The notes below the pieces were generated by a model. It was not told the origin of the DNA. It ran no database searches and saw only the letters and a list, made by a program, of their open reading frames with translations. This document shows positions 11,265-22,398 of a stretch of DNA of 64,000 nucleotides, piece by piece. The stretch's first letter is position 1. Every line of letters begins with the position of its first letter. The position numbers and the translations under genes are program-made. Source of the stretch: Entonaema liquescens (taxonomy: Eukaryota > Ascomycota > Sordariomycetes > Xylariales > Xylariaceae); assembly GCA_902805475.1 (NCBI GenBank), contig CADCSX010000011.1, positions 622,001-686,000 of the forward strand, read 5' to 3'.

Positions 11265-13404
11265 ATGCAGTTCTCTAACAGCTATATACCAGCACTGCTG
11301 GCACTTGTCTCTGTAGCATCTGCTACGGGAGACGCGGCGCCAGCTGAGGTCATTAAGGAGACGATTCACGAGACAGTCCATGTGGTAAGCAGCTTTCAAT
11401 TACTGTTTTTATAATACAATATAATGCTTTCAGAATGAATCATGGCCATCAAAAGGCTGATAGATTCACGATGATCGCCATCCCTTTACAAGTAAAACGG
11501 CATATATACTAACAGCAACCCCTCAGACATTACCACCGGAGACAATAAAAGAAACAATACATATGACTCTTCCGCCAGAGACAGTTAAGGAGACGATACA
11601 TATGACTTTACCCGCAGAAACTGTAAAGGAAACAGTAAAAGAGACTGTACACGTAACTCTACCACCAGAAACAGTGAAGGAAACCGTTCATGTCACATTA
11701 CCCCCAGAAACCGTTAAGGAGACAATGAAGGAGACAGTTCACGTTACTCAACCGCCAGAGACGATAAAAGAGACGGTACATGTTACCTTGCCTCCACATA
11801 CGGTAAAGGAAACCGTAAAGGAAACCGTACATGTTACTCTACCGCCGGAAACAGTGAAGGAAACATTACACGTGACGCTACCCCCTGAGACAGTACACGT
11901 CCCGGTGACGGAGGTTGTTCATGTTACGAAGACCGAGGTCCAAAAGGAATCGATTACACTACCCCCACAGACAGTCAAGGAAACAGTCCATGTCACTATC
12001 CCCGTTACGAAGGTAGAGGAGAAGCTTCTTACGAAGACCGAACTGAAGACGGAAATAAAGCACGAAATCAAGACAGAGGTACAGACCGCAATCGAAACTA
12101 AGCTCGAAACCAAACTCGAAACCAAGGTCGAGACTGTTCATATTACGCTTCCTCCCCAGACCGTCAAGGAAACTCTGCCTCCTCAGACTGTAAAAGAGAC
12201 AGTACATGTCAGTATTCCTGTCACCAAGGTGGAAACCGTCAAGGAGACTGTACATGTCAACGTCCCGGTGACCACGGTACAGACCGTGAAGGAAACGGTA
12301 CACGTAAGCGTGCCCGTAACGCAGGTTCATACCGTCAAGGAAACAGTACATGTCAGCATTCCCGTCACCAAAGTCGAGACGCTGAAGGAGACCGTCGCTG
12401 TGAGCGTACCCGTGACGAAGGTAGAGACTCTTAAGGAGAGTATCCCCGTCACGCAGAAGGAGACGGTCAAGGAGACATTGAAGGAGACACTAAAGGAAAC
12501 GCTGCATGTTAGCGTCCCAGTAACTAAAGTCGAAACCGCAACTGCGAAGGAAACTGTACATGTGAGCGTCCCGGTGACAGTGAAGGAGTCAGTAGCTGTC
12601 AGTGTCCCTGTCACGGTGAAGGAGAGTGTTGCTGTTACGGTTCCCGTTACCCAAGTCAAGTCGATCCATGAGACTGTAGCCGTCACGAAGACCGAAGTAT
12701 CACACAAGCTCGAGACGGTCGCCCTCACAAAGACTGAGGTCTTGAGCCACCTACAGACACAAGTACTTACAGAGACAGTTCATGTCTCTGCACCGCCACA
12801 GACGGTTAAGGAGACCGTCCACGTCACCCAGGCTGTGACCGAAACTGTCCATGTGACCCTTTCCGGACATGTTCAGACAGTACACGAGACGGTACACGAG
12901 ACTGTACATGAGACCGTGCACGTCACTCTACCACCGCATGTAATGACCGTATCTGAAGTGGTACACGTTACCGTCACCGAAGCGCCTGAGGCCTGCCATC
13001 AGACGGAAGTCATCATACCAATTGTCCACGAAACCGCTCCTCCAGTAGTCCACGAGACCGTCGTCGTCCCACCCATGGCCCACACAACATCAGCAGCTCC
13101 TCCTATGGTCCATACGACAGTAGTAGTTCCCCCTATGATTCACACAACATCCATAGCCACACACCATCTCAACAGCACTTCCGTGGCTCCCCCCATGGTT
13201 CATGAGACTGTCGTGACTCCTCCCATGGTTCACGAGACTGTCGTGGCTTCTTCCATGGTCCATGAAACTGTCGTAGCTTCGCAGACGACAGAACACATGG
13301 CGCCATCCAGCACGAGCGAAGCCGAAGCCGCGTACCCGCCACCCGCATCCTCTCTATCATTAGGATACATGATGCCGCACAACGCGCGACGATGGCAAGC
13401 GTGA
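11265..13404 (+). CDS. Secreted Val-alternating repeat protein (TVKETVHV-type repeats)
   Basis: Two exons (11265-11384, 11527-13404) give 665 residues. Exon 1 is a signal peptide (about residues 1-20) plus the first repeat; the repeat runs without a break across the 142-nt intron. Residues 40-590 are degenerate repeats: TLPPETVKETVHV units (13-17 residues) first, then five consecutive 16-residue units of the form TVKETVHVSIPVTKVE near 12230-12440, and finally VHETV and PPMVHETVV units to about residue 630. Valine occupies nearly every second position with Thr/Lys/Glu/His/Ser between, a pattern expected of amphipathic beta-strands. There is essentially one Cys (EACHQTE). The tail is Ser/Pro/Ala-rich with no clear GPI signal. 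Repeats vary synonymously at DNA level. No known family recognised; a cell-wall or matrix fibre-like protein is the most likely role (inference). Confidence 0.85.
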
Positions 13405-13826
13405 GATCCCAGATTCATAGTGTAGTGCATTGCAATAAAGACGTGTATGTTCAGGGTTAATGGGAGTGGTATTTTGATATATATGGGATGCTTGTGGGCC
13501 TTAGAACCGGTTGGCCAATGTAGGACTTTTTCATAATGCTCAGGTGCGGTCTATTTTTCTCCATAACTCGATCGCTTTAACACATGCTTAGATATATCTC
13601 TGTTTACAGGACTAGAGCAATAGTGTATATTTTTTATTTATGATGTCTTCAATACCTTGTTACATGCTGCACGTACATTACGAGTGCTCTGTAAGTGAAA
13701 CAATTCTGTTGTAGGATATGTCCTTCCGACACAGGCTGGTTTCGTTGGTTGCCTGAGAAACATTGGTGGGGAGCACTTTGAACAGATAAGTCAAAAAAAC
13801 ACAGCAACAATCACTACGAGGAATTA

Positions 13827-13914
13827 GTCACCTGGTCAGAGACTGATGGGCTATTTGTATGGACCACCATACAAATATTGCAAAGTTAGGGGTTCGATTC
13901 CCCCACGGGTGCCT
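13827..13914 (+). tRNA. tRNA-like element or tRNA relic
   Basis: The 3' part looks like a T arm and acceptor end: GGGG-TTCGATT-CCCC followed by a GGGTGCC end. GTCACCT at 13827-13833 can pair with GGGTGCC at 13907-13913 with one mismatch. Between them, instead of a normal anticodon arm, is a perfect 11-bp hairpin with an ACCA loop (13852-13877), and the D arm is abnormal. This is not a functional canonical tRNA by eye; it may be a pseudogene or the head of a tRNA-derived repeat. Confidence 0.3.
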
Positions 13915-14050
13915 GTTCAAATGGTTTTCTAAGGTTATTACGCATCGGGGAGCTTTGTAGTCACCCATAGATTATTTCCACCGGCTCTTAACCTTGGAAC
14001 TCCACGAGAACATGCACCTGAGGCGGTGGGATGACCAAATCTTTTTGACC

Positions 14051-14076
<26 letters not shown>
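14051..14076. repeat. Homopolymer T tract (26 nt)
   Basis: Uninterrupted run of 26 T. Could be an old poly(A) tail of a minus-strand retroposed sequence; no target duplication was identified around it. Confidence 0.9.
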
Positions 14077-14082
<6 letters not shown>

Positions 14083-14696
14083 TTGTATGCACCTCCCATA
14101 CACACCCGGTGATACATAGTTCCTCATAGTGGGAAGGATCTAGCAGGATGTGAATGAATTTAGGATTGTATTCGTGACGAAGAATAGGACAATGTGTAAA
14201 GGTAGGTACCTACCTAATGAACTACTTCCACTTTGTATGTATTGATACCCCTATTTTCGATACCAATAAAGCTTTCAACTACGAGGACAGCAAGACGTAC
14301 AACAAAATTAAATGCTCGAAGGCACAAAGTAATACTTTTCACCGGGGTTCGTGTCTTGAATGGAATATCGTGGATTATGCTTTTCGCCCTTTTCTTTGAT
14401 TATCAGGTAGGCATACGACCTAGCTAATAAGGTATCTATCTCGTGCCAGCTAGCAATAATAGAACTGGAATACAATCTTTCATTGGGATCAAGTAAGCTC
14501 ATACAAAGGCGGTATCAGGTAAACGAAGCACTTCTAAGTTAATAATTCTGCAAATGGTTGAGCGTCCTCGAATACGCAATCCCTGGGTATTCCCAACAGC
14601 AGACGGTTGGCCTTACTCAAATCCGATCTCCTCCCACATGTCTTGCTTTCCAACCCCTCCTTCATAGGCTTGTACATGGTTGCCCTCGTGGGCTTA

Positions 14697-15023
14697 TCAC
14701 GCAGGAATTTTGCCAATACCGTCAATGCATCCTCCATTCTTCAAGCATTGGGTGCTGATTTTGAGGTCCTTGCAGTAGATACAGCGTCTCGGGACCTTGG
14801 GGGTATTGAGATTGCCGTGGTGCGAGCTTTCGCCTTCATCTCGTGCCTTGGCCGCTTCTTCGCGTAGATCGGCAAAGAACTTCTGAAGGCGGCGGCGGTG
14901 TAGCTTTTGTTGGGATCGTGCTATTTTTCCTTCGCGGCGGAACTCGGTAGCCATTTCGAGTAGCTCGCTGATAAGTTGAAAGTCATGCTCCCTCTGCTCC
15001 TCTGTTACCAGTTGGAGAGGCAT
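14697..15023 (-). CDS. Small hypothetical protein with C-terminal Cys motif
   Basis: A 108-residue protein not recognised as any family. The ATG at 15023 sits in a good fungal context (CCGCCAAAATGCC). Residues 1-65 are strongly charged and helical (EEQREHDFQLISELLEMA, then Arg/Lys/Gln-rich), suggesting a coiled coil. The C-terminus holds Cys in the spacing C-x2-C-x9-C-x5-C (RCIYCKDLKI, QCLKNGGC). A second coding-like frame (MEDALTVLAKFLRDKP, 14737-14534) overlaps the 3' end in another frame, so the gene may continue through an unrecognised intron or a frame error. Left as a hypothetical gene. Confidence 0.45.
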   Translation of the reverse strand: MPLQLVTEEQREHDFQLISELLEMATEFRREGKIARSQQKLHRRRLQKFFADLREEAAKARDEGESSHHGNLNTPKVPRRCIYCKDLKISTQCLKNGGCIDGIGKIPA

Positions 15024-16575
15024 TTTGGCGGTGGATGGGATAGATCTAGGGTTCGATCAGGGCGCATGTAAGGTGGCGGTAAATGGGTGTGTATCGTAGA
15101 TATAGTTGATGATAATGACCACAGCCTTTCAGGTTTCCTCAAGTAGAGGTTTAGATGATGGAATCTTAGGGAGGGCAGCTTTCTTCTTAGAGTACGAGTG
15201 AGAGTAAATGTTGTCGTCACGAACTATGTTGATAAAATGTCAGCATTGATGGTTAGGTGGCTCCTGTGTATGGGTTAGACTTACCAGCGTAACCTAGTAT
15301 TAGGGTAAACAAGATATTCGTTTAAAGTTGGCGCTCGAATCTAACAGCTTGGTCAAAGGCCAAGCGCCTCAGTTCCAAGCCGCAATTTGAGGTAGGTGTA
15401 TATCAAAGCAGGAACTTAATTCTCCCACTATTTTCCATTTAGCTTTGTTTATGAAAATTGCTTATTTCGTCTCTGGTCCAAATGGTGGGTACATTGTTAT
15501 GGTGACCAAGTCGTCAGGGGGGGGGTGAATCTCTGTGACGATCTGTGGCTAAGGTTGTAACTGGTTCAATCAGGGGAAATGGACAAGTAGAGACCACTTT
15601 GCAGCATCTAAATACATATACAATACCATTCTCAGATCAATGGGCCGGATCTTCCAATCTACCCTCTTATACGTCCTTAGGCATCGATGGATAACTACGG
15701 AATCTTCCAAAGCTGTCCTATAAAATGACGTTTAAGGCCAATCTTATACAGCAAACCGTGTTCCGTAGTTATACCTGGAGTTAACGAAGATAGTGCGTAG
15801 AATATTATGCTCTCGTTCATTTCCATCTACTGAAAGAACTATGGGAAGAAAGAGTGAGTATTGAACCCGGCCATCTTGAAGCACACTTCACCATAGGTAA
15901 TACATTAACACTCAAAAAGACGACTCATTTGTGGCTCTCGACCCATTATCCCCTTAACCGGTAGTTAGAAATAACCTGGAAGAGAAACGAGAGGGTAACT
16001 TGCTCACACATCTTATACCTTTAGTGCCGTTACCTAACTATTACCGTATATTTCGAGAGGGTCGTTCTGATACCCCTTTACGCCGTCGCCAGGAGGTGGA
16101 ATATAATAGTAAGGGACACGGCATCGCTGTTCCTCACGAAACTTAAACGAAATATAAGATATTATGATTTCACATTCAGATGGTATCCTTTTATTATAGA
16201 CGTCTCGTCTAGAAACCTGATAGACTTGTCTACGAGATAAAAATACGACGGCCATAGCCTAAGCTACACAGGCTAATCCACGAAAATCTTTGTTTGTTTC
16301 TTCCTGCCAGACCCCATCGTGACCAATGCCAATGCCACACCTTAATCACACTAGGTAATATTCGCAGCCTTGTCCCCTACCTATGTACCATTGTAGGTAC
16401 TTTCGTACTTCATCTTCCAGCACCACTGGTTGGGTCAAATTAATGCGGGAACCATTACCCTCTTAGTCCATTAGTATTTATTCACTTGATGAGGATCACA
16501 GACGACAAAAAACTGTAAGCTTACTTCTACCCCATCTTGTGTATTCCCTCTCGGCAAGGCCTGATCAGTGCACAA
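15024..16575. other. Intergenic, no supported gene
   Basis: AT-rich, with a G9 run near 15519. The frame at 16034-16255 is short and without similarity. The last 300 bases probably contain the promoter of the next gene. Confidence 0.5.
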
Positions 16576-17526
16576 ATGGGCCAACGAATTTCAAAAGAAG
16601 CCCTTAAGGGCAAGATCAACTTCCATCGCAAGGATAAGCCGCACAAAGAGGTATCATTCTACGCTATCAAACCCACTTCCATCGACAAGGGCAAAATGCG
16701 TGTCAGCTCCGTAGCAAAGGTCCTCGACCAAGATGAAGAAACTGAAGGCCAAGCTAGCCTCAAGATCGATAACGATGGAGAGCCGCAGTACGAGTGGCTT
16801 CTAGCCAAGCTGGAAGAGGAAAAGGCTGCCGGGAAGTTGACCACATTTAATCCATCTAGCTTGCGATTGTACCGGCGCGAGTATTCGATGTATGTGGATA
16901 TCCTCAAAGCGAACATGGCGAAGAAGGGCATCGACGTCCCGCAAGCAGTGAACGTATTTAACACACCTATCTGGTATGATGGATGCCTTCTCTTCCTTGA
17001 CTACGAATCCGACACAACGTCGTCCACCCACTCCGACCAGCCCGACGATGGCGCTCCCGCGGATATCGAGTCTATGTTGTACCCGGGTTTCAACGCAGAA
17101 AAGTACTTCTTCGAACTCAACTTCCACTACTATCAGAACAAGGAGTGGTTCCGCTGCATGGTGGAATCTTTCTGGGGTCCGCAAGTCGTATCCGTTTTCC
17201 AGGTGATCAATTTCAACCGCCCATTCATCCAGATCGGCTTCAAGAAAGACTGGAGCTACGTAGACGAACGTGTCCGATACTTCGAGAACGTCAAGATGTT
17301 CCTGCACGTCGTCTCCCGCCTCTGCCCCATTGAAGGACTCGGCCCCTTCACCGACGTCTTCGGCTTCACCTTTATCACCTTCACTGGCCAGGTCATCTCC
17401 GACTTTAAGATAGTCGAGCGTGTCGGAATCAACAGATCGGCACGTGAGGTAATCTACAGCATGAAGTTCGCCCTCCGCCACCGCCTCGAGAATTGGCGAA
17501 GTGAATACGTCACCGTCAAGAAGTAA
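16576..17526 (+). CDS. Hypothetical protein with possible N-myristoylation signal
   Basis: An intronless 316-residue protein of unknown function. The start at 16576 is the first ATG in frame and gives MGQRISKEA, which fits the N-myristoylation pattern (Gly2, Ser6), implying possible membrane attachment. The N-terminal third is charged and likely flexible; an acidic, Ser/Thr-rich loop (SDTTSSTHSDQPDDG) lies near residue 155. From about 175 to the end the sequence is rich in aromatic residues (KYFFELNFHYYQNKEWF, RPFIQIGFKKDWSYV), suggesting a folded alpha/beta domain. No catalytic motif seen. Codon use is GC-richer than the flanks, supporting a real gene. No signal peptide or membrane helix. 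Confidence 0.8.
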   Translation: MGQRISKEALKGKINFHRKDKPHKEVSFYAIKPTSIDKGKMRVSSVAKVLDQDEETEGQASLKIDNDGEPQYEWLLAKLEEEKAAGKLTTFNPSSLRLYRREYSMYVDILKANMAKKGIDVPQAVNVFNTPIWYDGCLLFLDYESDTTSSTHSDQPDDGAPADIESMLYPGFNAEKYFFELNFHYYQNKEWFRCMVESFWGPQVVSVFQVINFNRPFIQIGFKKDWSYVDERVRYFENVKMFLHVVSRLCPIEGLGPFTDVFGFTFITFTGQVISDFKIVERVGINRSAREVIYSMKFALRHRLENWRSEYVTVKK

Positions 17527-18235
17527 GGAAGTGAGATCCCCCACGATGGCGAATGGTACCACCTGATCTGGTTATTTCGGAGGAGTATTGCTTGGTTTGA
17601 TAAGGGAAATGCTTTGACAGAATTGCAAGATAATAGCGGAAAAGGGGTCTACCGAGATCGGTATCCATGTGCACTAGCAAGGAGTTCGAGTGGTTTTAAG
17701 CGGATAATTACAAACTCGTTATCCCCAAGGGAGATGATCGTTCTTTCAACTTAGATAGCCGCAGTTTTCTCATGGATCAACAAAATACAAAATAGTTAAA
17801 GCGATCATTTTGATCCTAAAAGCTAGCTACCTTAATTAGTCTGACTTGCTGTGTTTAATGTTTTCTCTCGAAGCAAACTACATTCATGTCTGCTCACGGA
17901 AGTCTTGATCGAATACCGAAGCTTAAATGTTCCTATAATATTAGGATCGTACGAAATGTAAAGCGTAGCAAAACAGGTATCACAAAAGCGATGTACCGAA
18001 TATCGACAGCAATGTCAGAAAAGGAATAGGCGCAGAGCATTTCTAGCCCTCCCAACCAAACCTAGATTTCACCTAACATATTCACCACAGAGCGAGATGG
18101 AAAAAATTATAGAAGCAACTTTGACTTTCATAGAAGATTTTTAACCCCAAGCCATGGGGGCCAATGACAACACAGTATATCCACTAAGAATACCCTTTAT
18201 TTTCAACATCTTCCCTAAAATTCCATCACCATGCC
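17527..18235. other. Convergent intergenic spacer
   Basis: AT-rich; separates the 3' ends of the preceding gene and the aldo-keto reductase. No gene seen. Confidence 0.5.
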
Positions 18236-19262
18236 CTAGTAGACGAGAATTGGTGCAGCAGCATCCGCCACCTTTTCCCAAAGACCGTTTATGCCATCAA
18301 CGAGACCTTTCGGTAGTGGTCCCCCCTTAATAGCAGCCGCGTAACTATCCAACTGGCGCTGATTGCGAGGTCCAATAATAACACCATCGCCCTTCTCCCC
18401 ATTCAGGATCGAGTGATGTAACACCCACCGCATACTAGCATCAGTCATGTCGACCCCGTGGGTTTTACAAAGGGAATCCAACTCGCGGATCGCGTCGTGA
18501 AACACCGGCTTATCGTACCAGTTTCTTCCCGCCATCCCCATGAGATTGTCCTTGGAAACTTCGAATCGGGTCCCGCGAAGCGCGTCGGGGTTATTACCCG
18601 CCAACGTGACCTTCCCCGTCAACATGCCCCCGGCTAAGGAGTACGCCACGAATGCAATGCCATGCTTGCGCAGAAGAGGGAACAAGGTCGTCTCGTAGCC
18701 GCGACATAGGAGGTTGTACTGCCCCTGGAACGCGCTTGGCTTCACGTAGCCCTTCTCCTCGCAGATTTCGAGGTATTCCGCAAAAGACTCGGGAGAGAAG
18801 TTACAGACGCCAGTCTTTGCACATTTACCATCCCGATACACGGCATCGAATGCTGCAGCTTGCTCTTTAAGCGGTGTGACGTGATCTGGGCCGTGGGCGT
18901 AGAAAATGTTAACCTATTTGAGTCAGAACTTCCAAACATCAGAGCCGTAGTAGGCAGAGTAAACATGCCTTCTCAGCTTTGAGGCGGGTTAAGCTTTCTC
19001 CCATAGACTTGCGAACCGCGTCAACTGTGAGAGTATTGTTGCCCCCGTCAAACCACATAGCCTTGGTATCGACAAGAACGCCCTCATATCCAATTTCCCC
19101 GAGGAACGTCTCTGCCACGCCCGGATTGGTGAACGGATAAAGAGCGGCCGAGTCTATCTCTCGACAATTCAGTTTATCCAACTGCGCCATCTGATCGCGG
19201 ACCTGGTCGATCTGAAAGTTGTGGCCCCAGCTGCCAGTGCCGATTAAGATATTAGGAGCCAT
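18236..19262 (-). CDS. Aldo-keto reductase (AKR7/norsolorinate-reductase-like)
   Basis: NADPH-dependent carbonyl reductase of 323 residues in two exons (19262-18969, 18913-18236). The tetrad is visible: Asp in REIDSAALY, Tyr in the same motif, Lys in VDTKAMW, His in YAHGPDH. GVCNFSPESFAEY, AYSLAGGML and GVIIGPRNQRQLD mark the barrel and the cofactor-binding C-terminus. The closest type is the aflatoxin-aldehyde-reductase/AKR7 group, judged by length and motif wording. The single intron (18968-18914) starts with GC, not GT: AAG|GCATGT. Using the nearest GT would bring a stop, whereas the GC donor gives LKAEKVNIFYAHGPDH, the expected AKR sequence. Substrate unknown; no biosynthetic genes adjoin. 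Confidence 0.92.
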
Positions 19263-21002
19263 GATAGCGGTCGAGATGGATTTTAAAAGCTGGTGATTTC
19301 GATTTAGAAATTTCAGAATTGTCGGGGATAACGGTGAATGCGCAGTATAAGCGACTGAGTTGACTGATTAAACCCTTCCATCAACGAACCGGCAACTCTG
19401 ACCTTTATACACATTCTCGCTAAGCTGCTTTGTTCTGCGCAGCGCAGCGCTCCATCGGCCAGTCATTCCAGCAAATATTTTCTCCTCTAAGAACCAAATG
19501 ATAGAAAAATTGTAGAAGGGCCAGGGTATTGCCTCTTATGGCATCGAGGGGAGGTATTCGATTTATAATGGTCTGATGCTCGGACTCCTCGGACTCCCTT
19601 GCATATGGTATGTAACCCCTTTGCTCCGCTCAGACTCGGACCTTAGTTCCGGCGTGACGAATCGGAGAACTGCCATTCCCAAGTGTTCGGTAGATCCGGA
19701 TCTGACTATATCTTAGGTACCTATCAGGTTGATGTACTAGTCTATTGTTCTACTTTTAGACCGACGGACCACCAGGTAACTAAGTGAAAGATTCGAGTCT
19801 GGCCTCTACTAAGCATATCTACCAGATAAATCGGTTTCAATAAGATATAAACAGTATAGACGGCTAAAAATACGTAATATCAGACGAGCATGTATAAACC
19901 TTCCTTCTTTCCCAAAGTTGTCTTACTAGGTAGTAAATTGCTTATCTCCTAAGCGAACATTGACGACTACCAAAGTATCTATACATCCTTGGACTGATTT
20001 AACTTATCCTATGTCGCCCTACTTTGCTAGCGAATACTATAACAAATGGCCTGCCAGAAGTGACTCGCGTACCTTAGGTATGATTTGGGGCGCTAGCTAA
20101 GGATTGGTCTAAGTATCTAAATCTAGACCGGTACGACTGGCGCAGCCTCCAACATATCCGTATCATAAGTAGATTCTGACAGCGTACCAATATGTTGAGG
20201 AGCCACGAATTAGATATCAGATATGTGATCGAGTTTGGTGTGACATGGCTTGGCATCACTGACTTATACGAAAACGAGGAGACTTCCAACAATTCCTACC
20301 AAAACCCCATGCCAAGACCCGCGCACCGGGACGGGGGTCCTTCCCTAATGGACCTTAGGCGGAGAGTCCGTTATACGGGTCCGGACAGACCATTTCAATT
20401 GACGGGACAACTTTCGGGGAGTTTTCGGGCACATAAGGAGGTCGGGTCTACTAAGACTGCGAGAAGTATGATATGTTCTGCACACAAGGGACGAAGCGGG
20501 AAAAGGCACATCATTGAATCCGGGAACTACGATTCCCACTCACGCGGATTTAATATCTCCCTATTCTATGTTGCAACTTTGAGTACCTACACTGTAGCTC
20601 CAAAAGAAGTACCTATCTAGACTACTTTCAGCTAATTCCCTCCTCAAGTTATACTCTCTTCCTACCACGCATTAATTTGGTGTACCTAAACATTTTGGTT
20701 GGGACGACCTAAGCGATGTGATACTGCGGGAACTAGAAAGACAAAAGATATGTACGAAAAGGGGTAGAGTATACATATTTTCCCCCGCGAGATCCATTTG
20801 ATCAAAAGGCGGGTTTAGCTTACATGATCAACTAGACTACGAGACCTGTCGAGAAAACTGGCTAATATTCTGTATTTTAGTATTGGAAATTTGATGGTAA
20901 AGAGTCTATGAATCGTTGAGCCTTCGCTTGAGTCCAGACACTTTGTTAATATAGTATTAGTTATGTAATATCATAACTTCTCTAGTTAAATTTGTAGTTA
21001 AT
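19263..21002. other. Gene-poor 1.7 kb spacer
   Basis: A 142-codon frame at 20192-20620 (plus strand) has no family resemblance and is not called. Includes the AKR promoter and an AGGTACCT palindrome at 19715. Confidence 0.45.
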
Positions 21003-22398
21003 TTACCGCACGGTACGTACGGTTCTTCCAATCTCGCCCCGTTCTACCGCTTCCAGTCTCGGCAGAACGAGCTCCCATACCCTCTCAGACAGGCTCTCGA
21101 CATCGAGGTCCGCATCCACGATCTGAATATCCTCCTCTTCTTGCCTGAACTCGCCCTCCTCGTTGCTACCGTCTCCGCCTCTGTTTGTGCCGTTCCCAAG
21201 CCTCTCCGCGTCACCTCGCCTGGGAATCTTACTGCTGCCGCTGTTGCCCACTGCGCTGCCGAGATCACCCATACTAAGGCCCCAGAATAGATCCCTGACG
21301 CGCCGTTGCATCTCACCCTTCTCGTACACTTCGCCGCCCCAGCCGCCGCGTTCACGCGCGACTTCTTCTTCTAGATCCAGGAACAGGACCATGTCTGGTC
21401 TAGGCAAGCCGATCTCAGGTGCTTTGGCCCAGGAGAGTGATAGGCTCTTGATGTTTTTCGCAGCGCTGTACACGATGCCGCTATGGTAGAAGCGGTCGCA
21501 GATTATGGTATGACCAGCCTCCAGCTCTGCCTTGATTTTCTTGCTACAAAAGGGGTTAAATACGAAGCATAGATATATCAGAAAATATACAAGAGCAAAG
21601 GAAAAGAGACTTACACAGCTTCCCACCGGTTAGCGCTAAACAGCAGGTGGATGACATGATCTTCGATCTCCGTCTCGCCCTTGAGATACGAGTCGATCAT
21701 CTTGCCGATTGGCGTTGTCCTATCTATATCAGGATCGTTAGTAGCGAATATACCGAATACATGGCATTGGCGTGCCAATGGGGGATATTCCACTTACCAG
21801 GGAACCGCATGAACCGCACCTCCCGCCCGCTCTCGATGCACCTCTGCTGCAGCAACTTCGCCTGCGTCGTCTTCCCCGCGCGGTCCATCCCCTCGAACAC
21901 GACGAACGCGCCGCGCACCGGCTTCAGCGGCGGAGCCACCGCCTTCTCGACGCCGTCCATGTCGTCGGCCGCAGAACGCCTGTCCGCGTCTCTGTCTTCC
22001 ACGCCGCCGCCGCCGTCGTCCCCCGCGGCTTCCACGGGCGCGATCTCGGGCACAGTGGAGGCGGGAGCCGGGATCTGTGCCTGCGAGGGGTTCTGCGGCG
22101 AGATCTGCGGCGGGGCTAGCACGGGCGGAGCACCCGTCGCTACGGTGATCGAGTCCCCGTCCTCATTTGCGTTCACGGGCTTGAACTTCTCCGTCACCGA
22201 CGATAACGGAGTGGTGGTCTGAGCGCCCGCCGTCGCGGGTCGAGAGGAAGGGGGTGATTGTGGTGGTGGTGGTGGTGGTGGTGCTGCTGCTGCTGGGGGG
22301 GTTGCAGGTTGAGTGGCTTCCCGCGCGGGCGAAGACTGCAAGGCCACGGCCGACGACGCTATTGTCGCGGCTGTCGCGAGGTCGTTTATTGAAGCCAT
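21003..22398 (-). CDS. CDC8: Thymidylate kinase with long N-terminal extension
   Basis: Phosphorylates dTMP to dTDP with ATP, an essential step of DNA precursor supply. Three exons (22398-21798, 21723-21615, 21543-21003) join in phase to 416 residues. The kinase core begins near residue 162: the P-loop FEGMDRAGKTTQ (168-179), RFPDRTTPIGKMI formed across intron 1, HLLFSANRWE, and CDRFYHSGIVYSAAK. Fungal dTMP kinases are usually about 210-230 residues. The excess is an N-terminal Ala/Pro/Gln-rich segment of about 160 residues, including a poly-Pro run, and a Gly/Asn/Ser-rich insertion after residue 330 that precedes the final ESLSERVWELVLPRLE helix. A Met near residue 145 (MDGVEKAVAP) is an alternative start giving a nearly normal enzyme. 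Confidence 0.92.

Larger units (their letters stand above)
13405..14696. other. Intergenic with tRNA-like element and poly-T tract
   Basis: No protein gene supported. Holds the tRNA-like segment at 13827-13914, a 26-base T-run at 14051-14076 and an AGGTACCT palindrome at 14204. A frame on the minus strand (14534-14737) overlaps the next gene and is discussed there. Confidence 0.5.

Noticed and set aside
11527..13404. Tandem repeats resembling a CRISPR or satellite array
   Set aside because: The periodicity is at protein level inside one long open frame with synonymous variation; there are no constant repeats with unique spacers.
11919..13430. Several antisense open frames of 60-133 codons opposite the repeat gene
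   Set aside because: They are shadows caused by the repetitive codon composition of the sense gene.
20192..20620. 142-codon open frame on the plus strand
   Set aside because: No family resemblance, no intron-aware extension and irregular composition; likely chance.
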